A DNA stretch of 64,000 nucleotides, taken from the NCBI RefSeq assembly GCF_020026305.1, contig NZ_CP075691.1:1736001-1800000 (forward strand). The letters are read 5' to 3'. The notes beneath the pieces were generated by a model. That model was not told where the DNA came from and searched no databases. It worked only from the letters and a program-made list of their open reading frames with translations. How positions within the stretch are numbered: the stretch's first letter is position 1; the number at the start of each line of letters is the position of its first letter. Shown one piece after another: positions 1 through 9,147 of this stretch. This DNA comes from Streptomyces sp. 135. Its GTDB lineage: Bacteria > Actinomycetota > Actinomycetes > Streptomycetales > Streptomycetaceae. Position numbers and translations under genes: made by a program.

Positions 1-85
1 CGGTGGGTCAGATCCTGGGCAGTGCGGAGGCGCACGTCAACAGGCCGGGCCGGGCGAGTCGGCCTCGGGCGGTCGATCCCGGCGG

Positions 86-104
86 TGGCTATTAATAATG
101 GCCA
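86..104. promoter_or_regulatory. Palindromic operator of the TetR-SDR pair
   Basis: The 19-mer TGGCTATTAATAATGGCCA is a near-perfect inverted repeat, mismatched only at positions 5/15 and the centre. It is unusually AT-rich for this DNA and sits just upstream of the -10 hexamer TAGAGT (109-114). A repressor bound here would block the promoter of the following TetR-SDR operon, so autoregulation by that TetR is the simplest inference. The in-frame ATG at 98 lies inside the palindrome, which argues against it being the start codon. Confidence 0.6.
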
Positions 105-108
105 GCAT

Positions 109-1578
<1,470 letters not shown>

Positions 1579-1584
1579 GGTTGG

Positions 1585-2130
1585 ATGGCCCGCATGACGA
1601 CACACCGCGGGCCCCTGCCCGACCCCCGTGAAGAGATGCTGACCATCGTCGACGAGAACGACGAGGTCATCGGCGAGGCCCCGCGCGGTGAGGCCTACGC
1701 GCGCGGGCTGCGCCACCGCTGTGTGTTCATCCAGGCGCGGGACGCCGAGGGGCGCGTCTTCGTGCACCGCCGCACCGCGACGAAGCTGGTCTTCCCCTCC
1801 CTGTACGACATGTTCGTGGGCGGTGTGGTCGGGGCCGGGGAGTCCTGCGACGACGCGGCGCTGCGCGAGGCGGAGGAGGAGCTCGGCGTCCAGGGGCTGC
1901 CGCGTCCCAGGCCGCTGTTCAAGTTCCTCTACGACGACGGGGCGGGGAAGTCCTGGTGGGCGTACCTCTATGAAGTGCGCTGCGAGCTGCCGGTGAGTCC
2001 GCAGGTGGAGGAGGTCGCCTGGCATGCCTTCCTCACCGAGGACGAGCTGGAGCGGCGGCTCGGCGAATGGGAGTGGGTGCCGGACGGGCTCGACGCCCAC
2101 CACCGGCTGAGGGCGTACCGCGCGAGCTGA
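1585..2130 (+). CDS. Nudix hydrolase
   Basis: A 181-residue Nudix-fold pyrophosphohydrolase. The complete Nudix box GX5EX7REUXEEXGU is present at residues 80-102 (G-VVGAG-E, then REAEEELGV), so metal binding should be intact. The N-terminal EEMLTIVDENDEVIG and the WWAYLYEV core resemble the isopentenyl-diphosphate-isomerase-like/YfcD branch. It starts 6 nt after the SDR stop and probably belongs to the same transcript. A second ATG at 1594 is an equally possible start. Substrate unknown. Confidence 0.88.
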   Translation: MARMTTHRGPLPDPREEMLTIVDENDEVIGEAPRGEAYARGLRHRCVFIQARDAEGRVFVHRRTATKLVFPSLYDMFVGGVVGAGESCDDAALREAEEELGVQGLPRPRPLFKFLYDDGAGKSWWAYLYEVRCELPVSPQVEEVAWHAFLTEDELERRLGEWEWVPDGLDAHHRLRAYRAS

Positions 2131-2156
2131 TCGCCTGGGCCCCCAGGTGCACGGCT

Positions 2157-2162
2157 TATGGT
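2157..2162 (+). promoter_or_regulatory. Possible leaderless -10 (TATGGT)
   Basis: TATGGT lies 6 nt before the GTG at 2169, a start that has no recognisable ribosome binding site. The spacing fits a leaderless promoter. Confidence 0.3.
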
Positions 2163-2168
2163 GCGGCG

Positions 2169-2561
2169 GTGAGCAATTTCGTACGGAGTCTGAGGCTGTG
2201 GTTCGCGCCCGAACGCATCCGCGAGGAGGGCGACACCCCCGACTACCGCTTCTCGCTCGCCAACGAACGCACCTTCCTGGCCTGGCTGCGCACCGCGCTC
2301 GCGCTGATCGGCGGCGGCTTCGCCGTCGACCAGTTCCTGCCGGACCTGCGCTGGGGCTGGCGGATCGGGCTCGCGCTCGCGCTGCTCGCCGCGGGCGTCC
2401 TGTGCTCGCTGCGGGCGGTCAACCACTGGGTGCGCTGCGAACGGGCCATGCGGCGCGGCGAGGACCTGCCCGCGGGCCGCTTCCCGACGGTGCTGAGCCT
2501 GGTCGTCGCCGTGGTGGCGCTCGCCATGGTGGTGGTCGTGCTCTTCGGGTGGGAGGGATGA
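2169..2561 (+). CDS. DUF202 (YidH-type) membrane protein
   Basis: A 130-residue integral membrane protein. After a polar N-terminus comes the family signature (DYRFSLANERTFLAWLRTALAL, written here as two parts: DYRFSLANERT and FLAWLRTAL), then three hydrophobic helices (about 45-65, 72-92 and 108-128). GTG 2169 is chosen because the signature then sits near the N-terminus as in the family. Its stop overlaps the ATG of a second DUF202 gene, so a hetero-oligomer is likely. The function of DUF202 proteins is not established. Confidence 0.85.
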   Translation: MSNFVRSLRLWFAPERIREEGDTPDYRFSLANERTFLAWLRTALALIGGGFAVDQFLPDLRWGWRIGLALALLAAGVLCSLRAVNHWVRCERAMRRGEDLPAGRFPTVLSLVVAVVALAMVVVVLFGWEG

Positions 2562-2887
2562 GCGCCCCGGGCCCGGGGCAGGCGCCGGAGCGCGACCCCG
2601 GGCTCCAGCCGGAGCGGACGCGGCTCGCGTGGCGGCGTACGACGCTGTCCTGCACGGTCGCGGCGGTCCTCGCCGCCCGCGCGGTACTGCACCACGGCCC
2701 CACCGCCACCGGCATCCTGGCCTGCGCCCTGTGCCTGCTGCTCTGGCTCGGCTTCCTCGCGGTCGCCCACCGCAGGATGCTGGCGCTGACCGACCGCCGT
2801 CCCCGGACGCTGACCGTGCGGGGCGCGTGGACGGCGGCGCTGTGCACCCTGGCGCTGGCGGGGTGCGCGGCGGCGATGGTGGTCTGA
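2558..2887 (+). CDS. Second DUF202 membrane protein
   Basis: A 109-residue membrane protein translationally coupled to the previous gene by an ATGA overlap. It keeps a shortened DUF202 signature (LQPERTRLAWRRTTLS at residues 16-31) and has three hydrophobic segments. Tandem DUF202 pairs of unequal length recur in actinobacteria, so this is probably a conserved pair rather than a recent duplication; the two proteins share only the signature. Function unknown. Confidence 0.82.
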   Translation: MSAPGPGQAPERDPGLQPERTRLAWRRTTLSCTVAAVLAARAVLHHGPTATGILACALCLLLWLGFLAVAHRRMLALTDRRPRTLTVRGAWTAALCTLALAGCAAAMVV

Positions 2888-2942
2888 CACCGGCCGGGAA
2901 CCCCCGGCATCGGCCGGCGAACGGGAGAGCAGAGGCCTCGCG

Positions 2943-3878
2943 TCAGTCCTGCCCGTCCACCGTCACGACGATCTTGCCGCGGGTGCGGCCCTCCTCGCTC
3001 AGCCGGTGGGCGTCGGCGGCCCGCTCCAGCGGGAACGTCTTGTCGACGTGGACCGTCACCACTCCCTGCTCCGCCAGCTCCGTCAGCCGCAGCAGGTCGG
3101 CGGCGTCGGGGCGGACGAAGCAGTACTGGCCACCGAGGCCGAGCACCCCGCCGTCCGTGATGGACGCCAGCCTGCCGCCGGTCGTGAGGAGTTCGGCGGA
3201 CGCCTTGAGGGTGTCGCCGCCGATCGTGTCGAAGGCCGCGTCGACACCCTCCGGGGCCAGGGCGCGGACCCGGTCGACCAGCCCCTCCCCGTACGTCACC
3301 GGCTCCGCGCCCAGTTCCCGCAGGAAGTCGTGGTTGCGCTCGCTGGCCGTGCCGATGACGCGGGCGCCCGCGTGCCGCCCGAGCTGCACCGCGAGGGAGC
3401 CGACGCCGCCGGCCGCCGCGTGCACGAGGACGGTGTCGCCGTCCTTGACCTGGAGCGCCTTGACCATCACCTGGTAGGCGGTGAGCCCGGCGAGCGGCAG
3501 CCCCGCGGCCTCCTCGAAGCTGAGGTTGCGCGGCTTGGGGGCGAGGGTGCGCACGGGCGCGGCGACGTACTCCGCGAAGGTGCCGCGGGAGAGGAAGTCC
3601 TCGCGTACGTAGCCGATGACCTCGTCGCCGACCGCGAACTCGGGGGCGGAGGCGCCCGGCTTGACCACCACTCCGGCGACGTCCCAGCCGGGGATGACGG
3701 GGAAGACGGGGTCGAGGAGAGCGTCGAGGTAGCCCTCGCGGCACTTCCAGTCGACGGGGTTCACGGCCGCGGCCCGCACCTTCACGAGGACGGAGTCGGG
3801 GCCGACCTTGGGGTCGCGCACCTCGGCGTATTCGAGGACTTCGGGTCCGCCGTAGCCGCTGTAGCTGATCGCCTTCAT
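2943..3878 (-). CDS. Zinc-independent MDR oxidoreductase (quinone oxidoreductase-like)
   Basis: A 311-residue NADP(H)-dependent medium-chain reductase. A GroES-like domain (residues 1-120, with AAAVNPVDWK at 37-46) is followed by a Rossmann domain with HAAAGGVGSLAVQL at 153-166. The Cys/His/Glu ligands of zinc alcohol dehydrogenases are absent, which places it with quinone oxidoreductases and enoyl reductases. The C-terminal EGRTRGKIVVTVD is typical. It is monocistronic and divergent from the histidine-rich gene. The reduced substrate, a quinone or alpha,beta-unsaturated carbonyl, cannot be specified. Confidence 0.9.
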   Translation of the reverse strand: MKAISYSGYGGPEVLEYAEVRDPKVGPDSVLVKVRAAAVNPVDWKCREGYLDALLDPVFPVIPGWDVAGVVVKPGASAPEFAVGDEVIGYVREDFLSRGTFAEYVAAPVRTLAPKPRNLSFEEAAGLPLAGLTAYQVMVKALQVKDGDTVLVHAAAGGVGSLAVQLGRHAGARVIGTASERNHDFLRELGAEPVTYGEGLVDRVRALAPEGVDAAFDTIGGDTLKASAELLTTGGRLASITDGGVLGLGGQYCFVRPDAADLLRLTELAEQGVVTVHVDKTFPLERAADAHRLSEEGRTRGKIVVTVDGQD

Positions 3879-4036
3879 GGAGTCGCTTTCCTGGGGTCGC
3901 TTTCACGGAACATCCGCACGGGTCACCTGTGCGGAGGGCAGGGAAACATCGCCAGAGTGACATAAGCGAATAGAAGGGGCATCGAGGGCTAGCCTGAGAG
4001 TGTCAGCCTCCCCGGAAGTCACAGAAGGTGCGCGTC

Positions 4037-4333
4037 ATGACCACGCTCCATCACGACCACCCGGTGCACGATCACGTGCACGGTCCGGCCTGCGGCCATC
4101 CCGAGGTGCCGCACGGCGACCACGTCGACTACGCGCACGACGGCCACCTGCACCGGCGCCACACCGACCACTACGACGAGTGCGAGCCGGCCGGTCACGT
4201 CGCCCACCAGGGCCATGACCACCAGCACGGCGACGGCTGCGGCCACGACTCCGTCCTGCACGGCGACCACGTCGACTACGTGCACGACGGACATCGGCAC
4301 GCCGCCCACGACGGACACTGGGACGATCACTAG
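4037..4333 (+). CDS. Histidine-rich repeat protein, putative metal binder
   Basis: A 98-residue soluble protein with roughly a quarter histidine plus many Asp residues and no membrane segment. It contains two copies of a module: CGHPEVPHGDHVDYAHDGHL and CGHDSVLHGDHVDYVHDGHR, separated by about 45 residues. The alternation of His, Asp and single Cys residues suggests binding of Zn, Ni or Cu, as storage, buffering or chaperone; this is inference. AGAAGG at 4023-4028 is a good ribosome binding site for ATG 4037. The gene ends in a strong terminator and is monocistronic. I see no Zur-like palindrome upstream. Confidence 0.75.
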   Translation: MTTLHHDHPVHDHVHGPACGHPEVPHGDHVDYAHDGHLHRRHTDHYDECEPAGHVAHQGHDHQHGDGCGHDSVLHGDHVDYVHDGHRHAAHDGHWDDH

Positions 4334-4353
4334 CCCGTCACCGCCCGCCCCCT

Positions 4354-4376
4354 GCGCCCCGCAAGGGGGCGCTTTT
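4354..4376 (+). terminator. Rho-independent terminator after the His-rich gene
   Basis: Stem GCGCCCC (4354-4360) pairs with GGGGCGC (4366-4372) around a 5-nt loop and is followed by TTTT. It insulates the following acyl-CoA operon. Confidence 0.75.
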
Positions 4377-4388
4377 CGCTCTGGACGG

Positions 4389-4406
4389 CATACCGACTGG
4401 TCGGCA
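4389..4406. promoter_or_regulatory. Operator copy 1 (CATACCGACTGGT type)
   Basis: CATACCGACTGGTCGGCAT contains the inverted repeat CCGAC-TG-GTCGG and lies upstream of the kinase/acyl-CoA dehydrogenase operon. Its first 13 bases recur exactly, on the other strand, at 10007-10019 in front of the SDR/ligase/TetR operon. The TetR at 6844-7446 is the obvious candidate to bind both. Confidence 0.6.
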
Positions 4407-4448
4407 TCATGGGGTGGCACGCCACCGCCACGCCGATCAGGAGCGAAG

Positions 4449-5477
4449 ATGAGCTCAGACCACCCGCCGGGCCTCGACCTGGACCAGTTGCGCGGCCACC
4501 TCGACCGTGAGCGGCCGGGCCTGGTGGGCGGACCGCTCACCGCCCGGCTCATCGAGGGCGGCCGGTCCAACCTCACGTACGCCGTGACGGACGGCGCCTC
4601 GCGCTGGGTCGTGCGGCGGCCCCCGCTCGGCCACGTGCTGGCCACCGCGCACGACATGAAGCGCGAGCACCGGGTGATCGAGGCGCTGCACCCCACGAAC
4701 GTGCCGGTGCCCGCGCCTGTGCTGCTCTGCGACGACGACACCGTCATCGGCGCGCCCTTCTACGTGATGGAGTTCGTGGACGGCACGCCGTACCGCACCT
4801 CGGAGGAGCTCGCGCCGCTCGGCCCCGAGCGCACCCGCGCCGCCGTGCTCGGCCTCGTCGACACGCTCGTCGACCTGCACGCCGTGGACCCGGCGGCCGT
4901 CGGCCTCGGCGACTTCGGGCGGCCCGACGGCTTCCTCGACCGGCAGCTGCGCCGCTGGGGCAAGCAGCTCGACGCGTCCCGCAACCGCGACCTCGCCGGC
5001 ATCGACGAGCTGCACGCGGCGCTCGGGCGCTCCCTGCCCGCCTCGCCCGCGCCGACCGTCGTCCACGGCGACTACCGCCTGGACAACGTCCTGATCGGCG
5101 GGGACGACCGGATCAAGGCCATCCTCGACTGGGAGATGTCCACCCTCGGTGATCCGCTCACCGACCTCGGCCTGCTCGTGATGTACAGCGCGAAGCTGGA
5201 GGTGCCGGACTCCCCCGTCAGCACCACGGCGGGCGCGCCCGGCCACCCCGACCCGGCCGAGCTGATCGAACGGTACGCCGCGCGCTCGGGGCGCGACGTC
5301 TCGGCGGTCTCCTGGTACACCGCGTTCGCGTGGTTCAAGCTCGCCGTGATCCTGGAGGGCATTCACTACCGCTACACGCTCGGCCAGACGGTCGGCGCGG
5401 GCTTCGACCGGATCGGCGAGCTGGTGCCGGTCTTCATCGAGCACGGCCGCCGCACGCTCCAGGAACAGGAAGGCTGA
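4449..5477 (+). CDS. APH-fold phosphotransferase, acyl-CoA dehydrogenase-associated
   Basis: A 342-residue aminoglycoside-phosphotransferase-fold kinase. The catalytic loop HGDYRLDN is at 206-213 (Asp208) and the metal-binding ILDWE at 225-229. Proteins of this subgroup accompany acyl-CoA dehydrogenases, and in the eukaryotic ACAD10/ACAD11 proteins the two domains are fused; those phosphorylate 4-hydroxyacyl-CoAs before elimination. Here it lies 9 nt upstream of such a dehydrogenase, so the same role is likely and antibiotic resistance is not. ATG 4449 follows GGAGCGAAG. The open frame further upstream is not coding, as it runs through the terminator and operator. Confidence 0.88.
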   Translation: MSSDHPPGLDLDQLRGHLDRERPGLVGGPLTARLIEGGRSNLTYAVTDGASRWVVRRPPLGHVLATAHDMKREHRVIEALHPTNVPVPAPVLLCDDDTVIGAPFYVMEFVDGTPYRTSEELAPLGPERTRAAVLGLVDTLVDLHAVDPAAVGLGDFGRPDGFLDRQLRRWGKQLDASRNRDLAGIDELHAALGRSLPASPAPTVVHGDYRLDNVLIGGDDRIKAILDWEMSTLGDPLTDLGLLVMYSAKLEVPDSPVSTTAGAPGHPDPAELIERYAARSGRDVSAVSWYTAFAWFKLAVILEGIHYRYTLGQTVGAGFDRIGELVPVFIEHGRRTLQEQEG

Positions 5478-5486
5478 GACAGCGCC

Positions 5487-6707
5487 ATGGACTTCGCATT
5501 CGACGCCCGCACCGAAGAGCTGCGCGGCAAGCTGCTCGCCTTCATGGACGAGCACGTGTACCCGGCCGAGGCCGTCGCCGACGAGCAGCGCGCCGCCCTC
5601 GCCTCGCCGTGGGAGACCCCGGCCGTCGTCGGGGAACTGAAGGCAGAGGCCCGCAGGCAGGGCCTGTGGAATCTCTTCCTTCCCGACCCGGAGCACGGCG
5701 CGGGGCTCACCAACCTCCAGTACGCGCCGCTCGCCGAGATCACCGGCCGCTCCCCGCAGTTGGCGCCGACCGCGCTGAACTGCGCGGCGCCCGACACCGG
5801 CAACATGGAAGTACTCGCGCAGTTCGGCACCGCCGAGCAGAAGAAGCGGTGGCTGGAGCCGCTGCTCGCCGGGGAGATCCGCTCGGCGTTCGCGATGACC
5901 GAACCGGAGGTGGCGTCGTCGGACGCCACCAACATCACCACCCTCATCGAGCGGTCACCGGACGGCTCCGAGTACGTCATCTCGGGCCGCAAGTGGTACA
6001 TCTCCGGGGCGATGAACCCCGACTGCGAGATCTTCATCGTGATGGGCAAGACCGATCCGGACGGCGCCGACCTACGCCGCCAGCAGTCCATGGTCCTGGT
6101 CCCGCGCGACACCCCGGGCCTCGAAGTGCGGCGCGCCATGCGGGTGTACGGCTACGAGGACCACTACCACGGGGGCCACGCGGAGGTCGTCTTCGACCGC
6201 GTCCGGGTGCCCGCCGCGAACCTGATCGGCGAGGAGGGCGGTGGCTTCGCCATCGCGCAGGCGCGGCTCGGGCCCGGCCGCATCCACCACTGCATGCGGC
6301 TGATCGGCATGGCCGAGCGGGCCATCGAGCTGATGTGCCGGCGGGCGGTGGCGCGTACGGCGTTCGGCAAGCCGCTGGCCCAGCAGGGCGTCGTACAGGA
6401 GTGGATCGCGGACGCGCGGGTCGCCGTGGAGCAGCTGCGGCTGCTGGTGTTGAAGACGGCCTGGCTGATGGACACGGTCGGCAACCGCGGTGCCCACACG
6501 GAGATCCAGGCCATCAAGATCGCCACGCCGCGGGCGGTGGTCGACATCCTCGACCGGGCCGTGCAGTTGCATGGCGCGGGCGGGGTGAGCCAGGACTTTC
6601 CGCTGGCGGAGCTCTGGGCCGCGGCGCGGACGCTGCGGTTGGCCGATGGGCCCGATGAGGTGCATCAGCGGTCCTTGGCCCGGCGGGAGCTCAAGCGGTA
6701 CGTGTAG
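5487..6707 (+). CDS. Acyl-CoA dehydrogenase (ACAD11-like)
   Basis: A 406-residue FAD-dependent acyl-CoA dehydrogenase. The FAD/substrate segment FAMTEPEVASSDATNI lies near residue 132, and RKWYISGAMNPDCEIFIV fills the beta-domain. The C-terminal helical domain has RTAFGKPLAQQG and the ending RLADGPDEVHQRSLARREL, where the Glu of DGPDE is in the family's active-site region. The divergence from classical medium-chain enzymes and the adjacent APH-like kinase point to the ACAD10/11 branch, which handles hydroxylated or branched acyl-CoAs. It ends before a hairpin-bearing repeat shared with the convergent TetR gene. Confidence 0.9.
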   Translation: MDFAFDARTEELRGKLLAFMDEHVYPAEAVADEQRAALASPWETPAVVGELKAEARRQGLWNLFLPDPEHGAGLTNLQYAPLAEITGRSPQLAPTALNCAAPDTGNMEVLAQFGTAEQKKRWLEPLLAGEIRSAFAMTEPEVASSDATNITTLIERSPDGSEYVISGRKWYISGAMNPDCEIFIVMGKTDPDGADLRRQQSMVLVPRDTPGLEVRRAMRVYGYEDHYHGGHAEVVFDRVRVPAANLIGEEGGGFAIAQARLGPGRIHHCMRLIGMAERAIELMCRRAVARTAFGKPLAQQGVVQEWIADARVAVEQLRLLVLKTAWLMDTVGNRGAHTEIQAIKIATPRAVVDILDRAVQLHGAGGVSQDFPLAELWAAARTLRLADGPDEVHQRSLARRELKRYV

Positions 6708-6810
6708 CTCTGGCGGGGCGCGGCGAATTGTGCGCTGAGGCCTCCGCCGGGGCGCGGTTGCGTCTGCCGCGGCAGGTTTTGTGGCGGGTGCGGGCTCGTA
6801 GCTGGTTGCT

Positions 6811-6843
6811 CGCGCAGTTCCCCGCGCCCCTTCGGGGGCGCGC
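6811..6843. repeat. Streptomyces-type palindromic repeat acting as terminator, copy 1
   Basis: CGCGCAGTTCCCCGCGCCCC followed by TTCGGGGGCGC forms a GC stem between the convergent acyl-CoA dehydrogenase and TetR genes. The first 21 bases recur exactly at 30860-30880. This string is, to my knowledge, a common intergenic repeat in Streptomyces. A bidirectional terminator role is inferred from position. Confidence 0.6.
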
Positions 6844-7446
6844 CTAAGGCCGCAGGGCCCGCAGGAGCAGGTCCGCCAAGTGGTCCGCCACCTGTTGGGG
6901 AGTCAGGGGGCCGTCGGGGCGGTACCACGTGGACAGGTGGTGGACGGAGCCGAAGTGGTAGTCCACCACCAGGTCCGCAGGGGTCGCCGTGGAGAAGACG
7001 CCCGACTCCTGGCCCTCCTCGATCAGGGCCCGGAAGCGCTCGTGGTAGCGGCGCCGCTCGGCGCGCACCTGCTTGTTCTTCTCGGGGCCGAGGTGGTGCA
7101 TGGAGCGGAAGAAGATCGAGGCGTCGTCGAGGTTGTCGATGGTGGTGACCACGACGTCGGCGGCGGCGTCGCGGACCCGGCGCTCGATCGGGGCGTCCGT
7201 GTCCGCGATGGCGTCGAGCCGCTCCTGCTGGACGCGGAGCAGACGGGCGTAGACCTCGTGCAGGAGGTCGTCCTTGGAGCCGAAGTAGTGGTAGAGCGCG
7301 CCCTTGGTGACGCCGGCCGCCTCCACGATCTCCTGCACCGAGGTGCGGTCGTAGCCCTGGTCGGCGAAGAGCCGGGTGGCGGCGGCCAGCAGCCGCTGCG
7401 GGACGGGCGTGCCGTCACCGTCCGTCGTCCTGGCCACTGCCGCCAC
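6844..7446 (-). CDS. TetR family regulator of the acyl-CoA regulon
   Basis: A 200-residue TetR repressor. The HTH is at about residues 15-60 (LLAAATRLFADQGYDRTSVQEI, quoted in part, then GALYHYFGSKDDLLHEV). It is the third gene of the leftward SDR-ligase-TetR operon, 12 nt after the ligase, with no promoter of its own visible. Two copies of CATACCGACTGGT, before this operon and before the facing kinase/dehydrogenase operon, are its probable binding sites. By analogy with other fatty-acid TetRs an acyl-CoA would be the inducer; that is inference. Confidence 0.88.
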   Translation of the reverse strand: MAAVARTTDGDGTPVPQRLLAAATRLFADQGYDRTSVQEIVEAAGVTKGALYHYFGSKDDLLHEVYARLLRVQQERLDAIADTDAPIERRVRDAAADVVVTTIDNLDDASIFFRSMHHLGPEKNKQVRAERRRYHERFRALIEEGQESGVFSTATPADLVVDYHFGSVHHLSTWYRPDGPLTPQQVADHLADLLLRALRP

Positions 7447-7458
7447 CTGCCTTTCGTG

Positions 7459-9147
7459 TCACTGACTGTTCTTCGGACGGGAACGCAGTTCCCGCCGGAG
7501 GATCTTCCCACTTGTGGTCTTCGGCAGCTCCGCCAGGATCTCGACCTCGCGCGGGTACTTGTACGCGGCCAGCCGCTCCTCGCAGTACGCCGTCAGTTCC
7601 GCCGGGCGGGTGTCGCTGCCCGGACTCAGACTGACGTACGCCTTGACGCTCTCCCCCCGGTAGCTGTCGGGCACGCCGACGACCGCCGCCTCGCGTACGG
7701 CCGGGTGCGTGTAGAGGACGTCCTCGACCTCGCGCGGCCAGACCTTGAAGCCGGAGGCGTTGATCATGTCCTTCTTGCGGTCGACGACGTAGAGCCAGCC
7801 GGCCGGGTCCATGAACCCGATGTCGCCCGTGCGCAGTTCGCCGCGGGGGAAGGTCTCGGCGGTGGCGTCGGGCCGCCGCCAGTAGCCGGGCACGACCTGG
7901 GGTCCGCTCACGGCGATCTCGCCGTGCTCGCCGAAGGGGACCTCCTGACCGGCCTCGTCCAGGATGCGTACGACCGTCTCGGGCCCCGGGACGCCGACGG
8001 CGAGGGTCCCCGAGAGCGGGTCGACGGGCGCCTCCTGACCGGGCGGCACGGAGGCGCAGGGCGCGGTGCACTCGGTGAGGCCGTAGCCGTTGTGGAGGTA
8101 GGGCCCGAAGGCGGCGCGGAACTTCTCCACGAGGGCCGGGGGCAGCGGCGCGCCGCCCGAGGAGATCAGCACGAAGGAGTCGAAGTGGGCGCGGGTCGCC
8201 GAGGGGTGGGCGGCGAGCGCCATGAAGGCCGTGGAGGGGCCGACCGTGTACGCGGGGCGGTGCTCGGCGAAGGCGTCGAGGACCACCCCGGCCTCGAAGC
8301 GGTAGCTGAGGGCGAGCGTGCCCGCGTTGGTGATGCACCCCGCCAGCTGCGCGACCATGCCGGTGATGTGGAAGAGCGGCGCCAGCGCGAAGTAGCAGGC
8401 GCCTTGGGGGATGCCGGCGCCGGTGCGCTGGCGTTCGGCGTTGTAGGTGATGTTGCCGTGGGTGTTCATGGCGCCCTTGGGGGTGCCGCTCGTGCCGGAC
8501 GTGTAGCTGATGAGGGCCACGTCGGAGGGGCCGAGTTCGCGGCCGGCGGGGGCGGGCAGCCCTTGGCGCGCGACCGCCACCAGGTCGTCGGCGTCGGCCG
8601 GGACCGGCAGTCGCTCGAAGTCCAGGACGCGGGTGTCGCCCCTGCTCTGCAGGTCGAGTTGGCAGGCGGTGAGCACGACGCGCACGGACGAGCCCGCCGC
8701 CGTGTCGCGCAGGTACGTCTCCCAGGCGCGGTCCGCGCAGATCAGCGCGGTCACGCCGGCGTCGGCGAGGACGTGACCGACCTCCGCCGACTTGTACATC
8801 GGGTTGACGGGCACGACCGTCGCGCCCGCCTTCCAGGCACCGAGGAGCGCGAGCACGAAGTGCGGGGTGTTCTGGAGGAGGATCGCGACGCGGTCGCCGC
8901 GTGCGACGCCACGCGCGGCGAGGTGTCCGGCGACGGAGTCGCTGAGGGCGTCGGTCTCGCGGTAGCTCAGGCGGCCGTCGAAGTAGGCGAGGGCGGTGTG
9001 CTCGGGGGCCCTGGCGACGGCGGCGCGGAAGGCGTGCACCACGGAGGCGGCGGGGGTGACGGGGCCGCGCTGGGCGTCGTTGAGGCGGGCGAGCCAGGGC
9101 TTGGCGGCGTAGATCGAGCCGTCCGGGATCGCGGGGGATGTGGTCAC
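7459..9147 (-). CDS. Acyl-CoA synthetase (AMP-dependent, class I adenylate-forming)
   Basis: A 562-residue ligase activating a carboxylic acid via an acyl-adenylate to its CoA thioester. The P-loop YTSGTSGTPKG is at 215-225, ELRTGDIGFMDPAGWLYVVD in the hinge region, and the C-terminal catalytic lysine is Lys548 in PKTTSGKI. The GTG at 9147 overlaps the TGA of the upstream SDR gene, which decides the start; the frame is open further upstream only because of base composition. Length and motifs fit long-chain fatty acid-CoA ligases. With the divergent transporter and the facing dehydrogenase operon it forms an acid uptake and beta-oxidation unit. Confidence 0.92.
   Translation of the reverse strand: MTTSPAIPDGSIYAAKPWLARLNDAQRGPVTPAASVVHAFRAAVARAPEHTALAYFDGRLSYRETDALSDSVAGHLAARGVARGDRVAILLQNTPHFVLALLGAWKAGATVVPVNPMYKSAEVGHVLADAGVTALICADRAWETYLRDTAAGSSVRVVLTACQLDLQSRGDTRVLDFERLPVPADADDLVAVARQGLPAPAGRELGPSDVALISYTSGTSGTPKGAMNTHGNITYNAERQRTGAGIPQGACYFALAPLFHITGMVAQLAGCITNAGTLALSYRFEAGVVLDAFAEHRPAYTVGPSTAFMALAAHPSATRAHFDSFVLISSGGAPLPPALVEKFRAAFGPYLHNGYGLTECTAPCASVPPGQEAPVDPLSGTLAVGVPGPETVVRILDEAGQEVPFGEHGEIAVSGPQVVPGYWRRPDATAETFPRGELRTGDIGFMDPAGWLYVVDRKKDMINASGFKVWPREVEDVLYTHPAVREAAVVGVPDSYRGESVKAYVSLSPGSDTRPAELTAYCEERLAAYKYPREVEILAELPKTTSGKILRRELRSRPKNSQ

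Noticed and set aside
4449..5477. Aminoglycoside resistance gene
   Set aside because: The APH fold is shared, but the acyl-CoA dehydrogenase context matches the ACAD10/11 kinase group.
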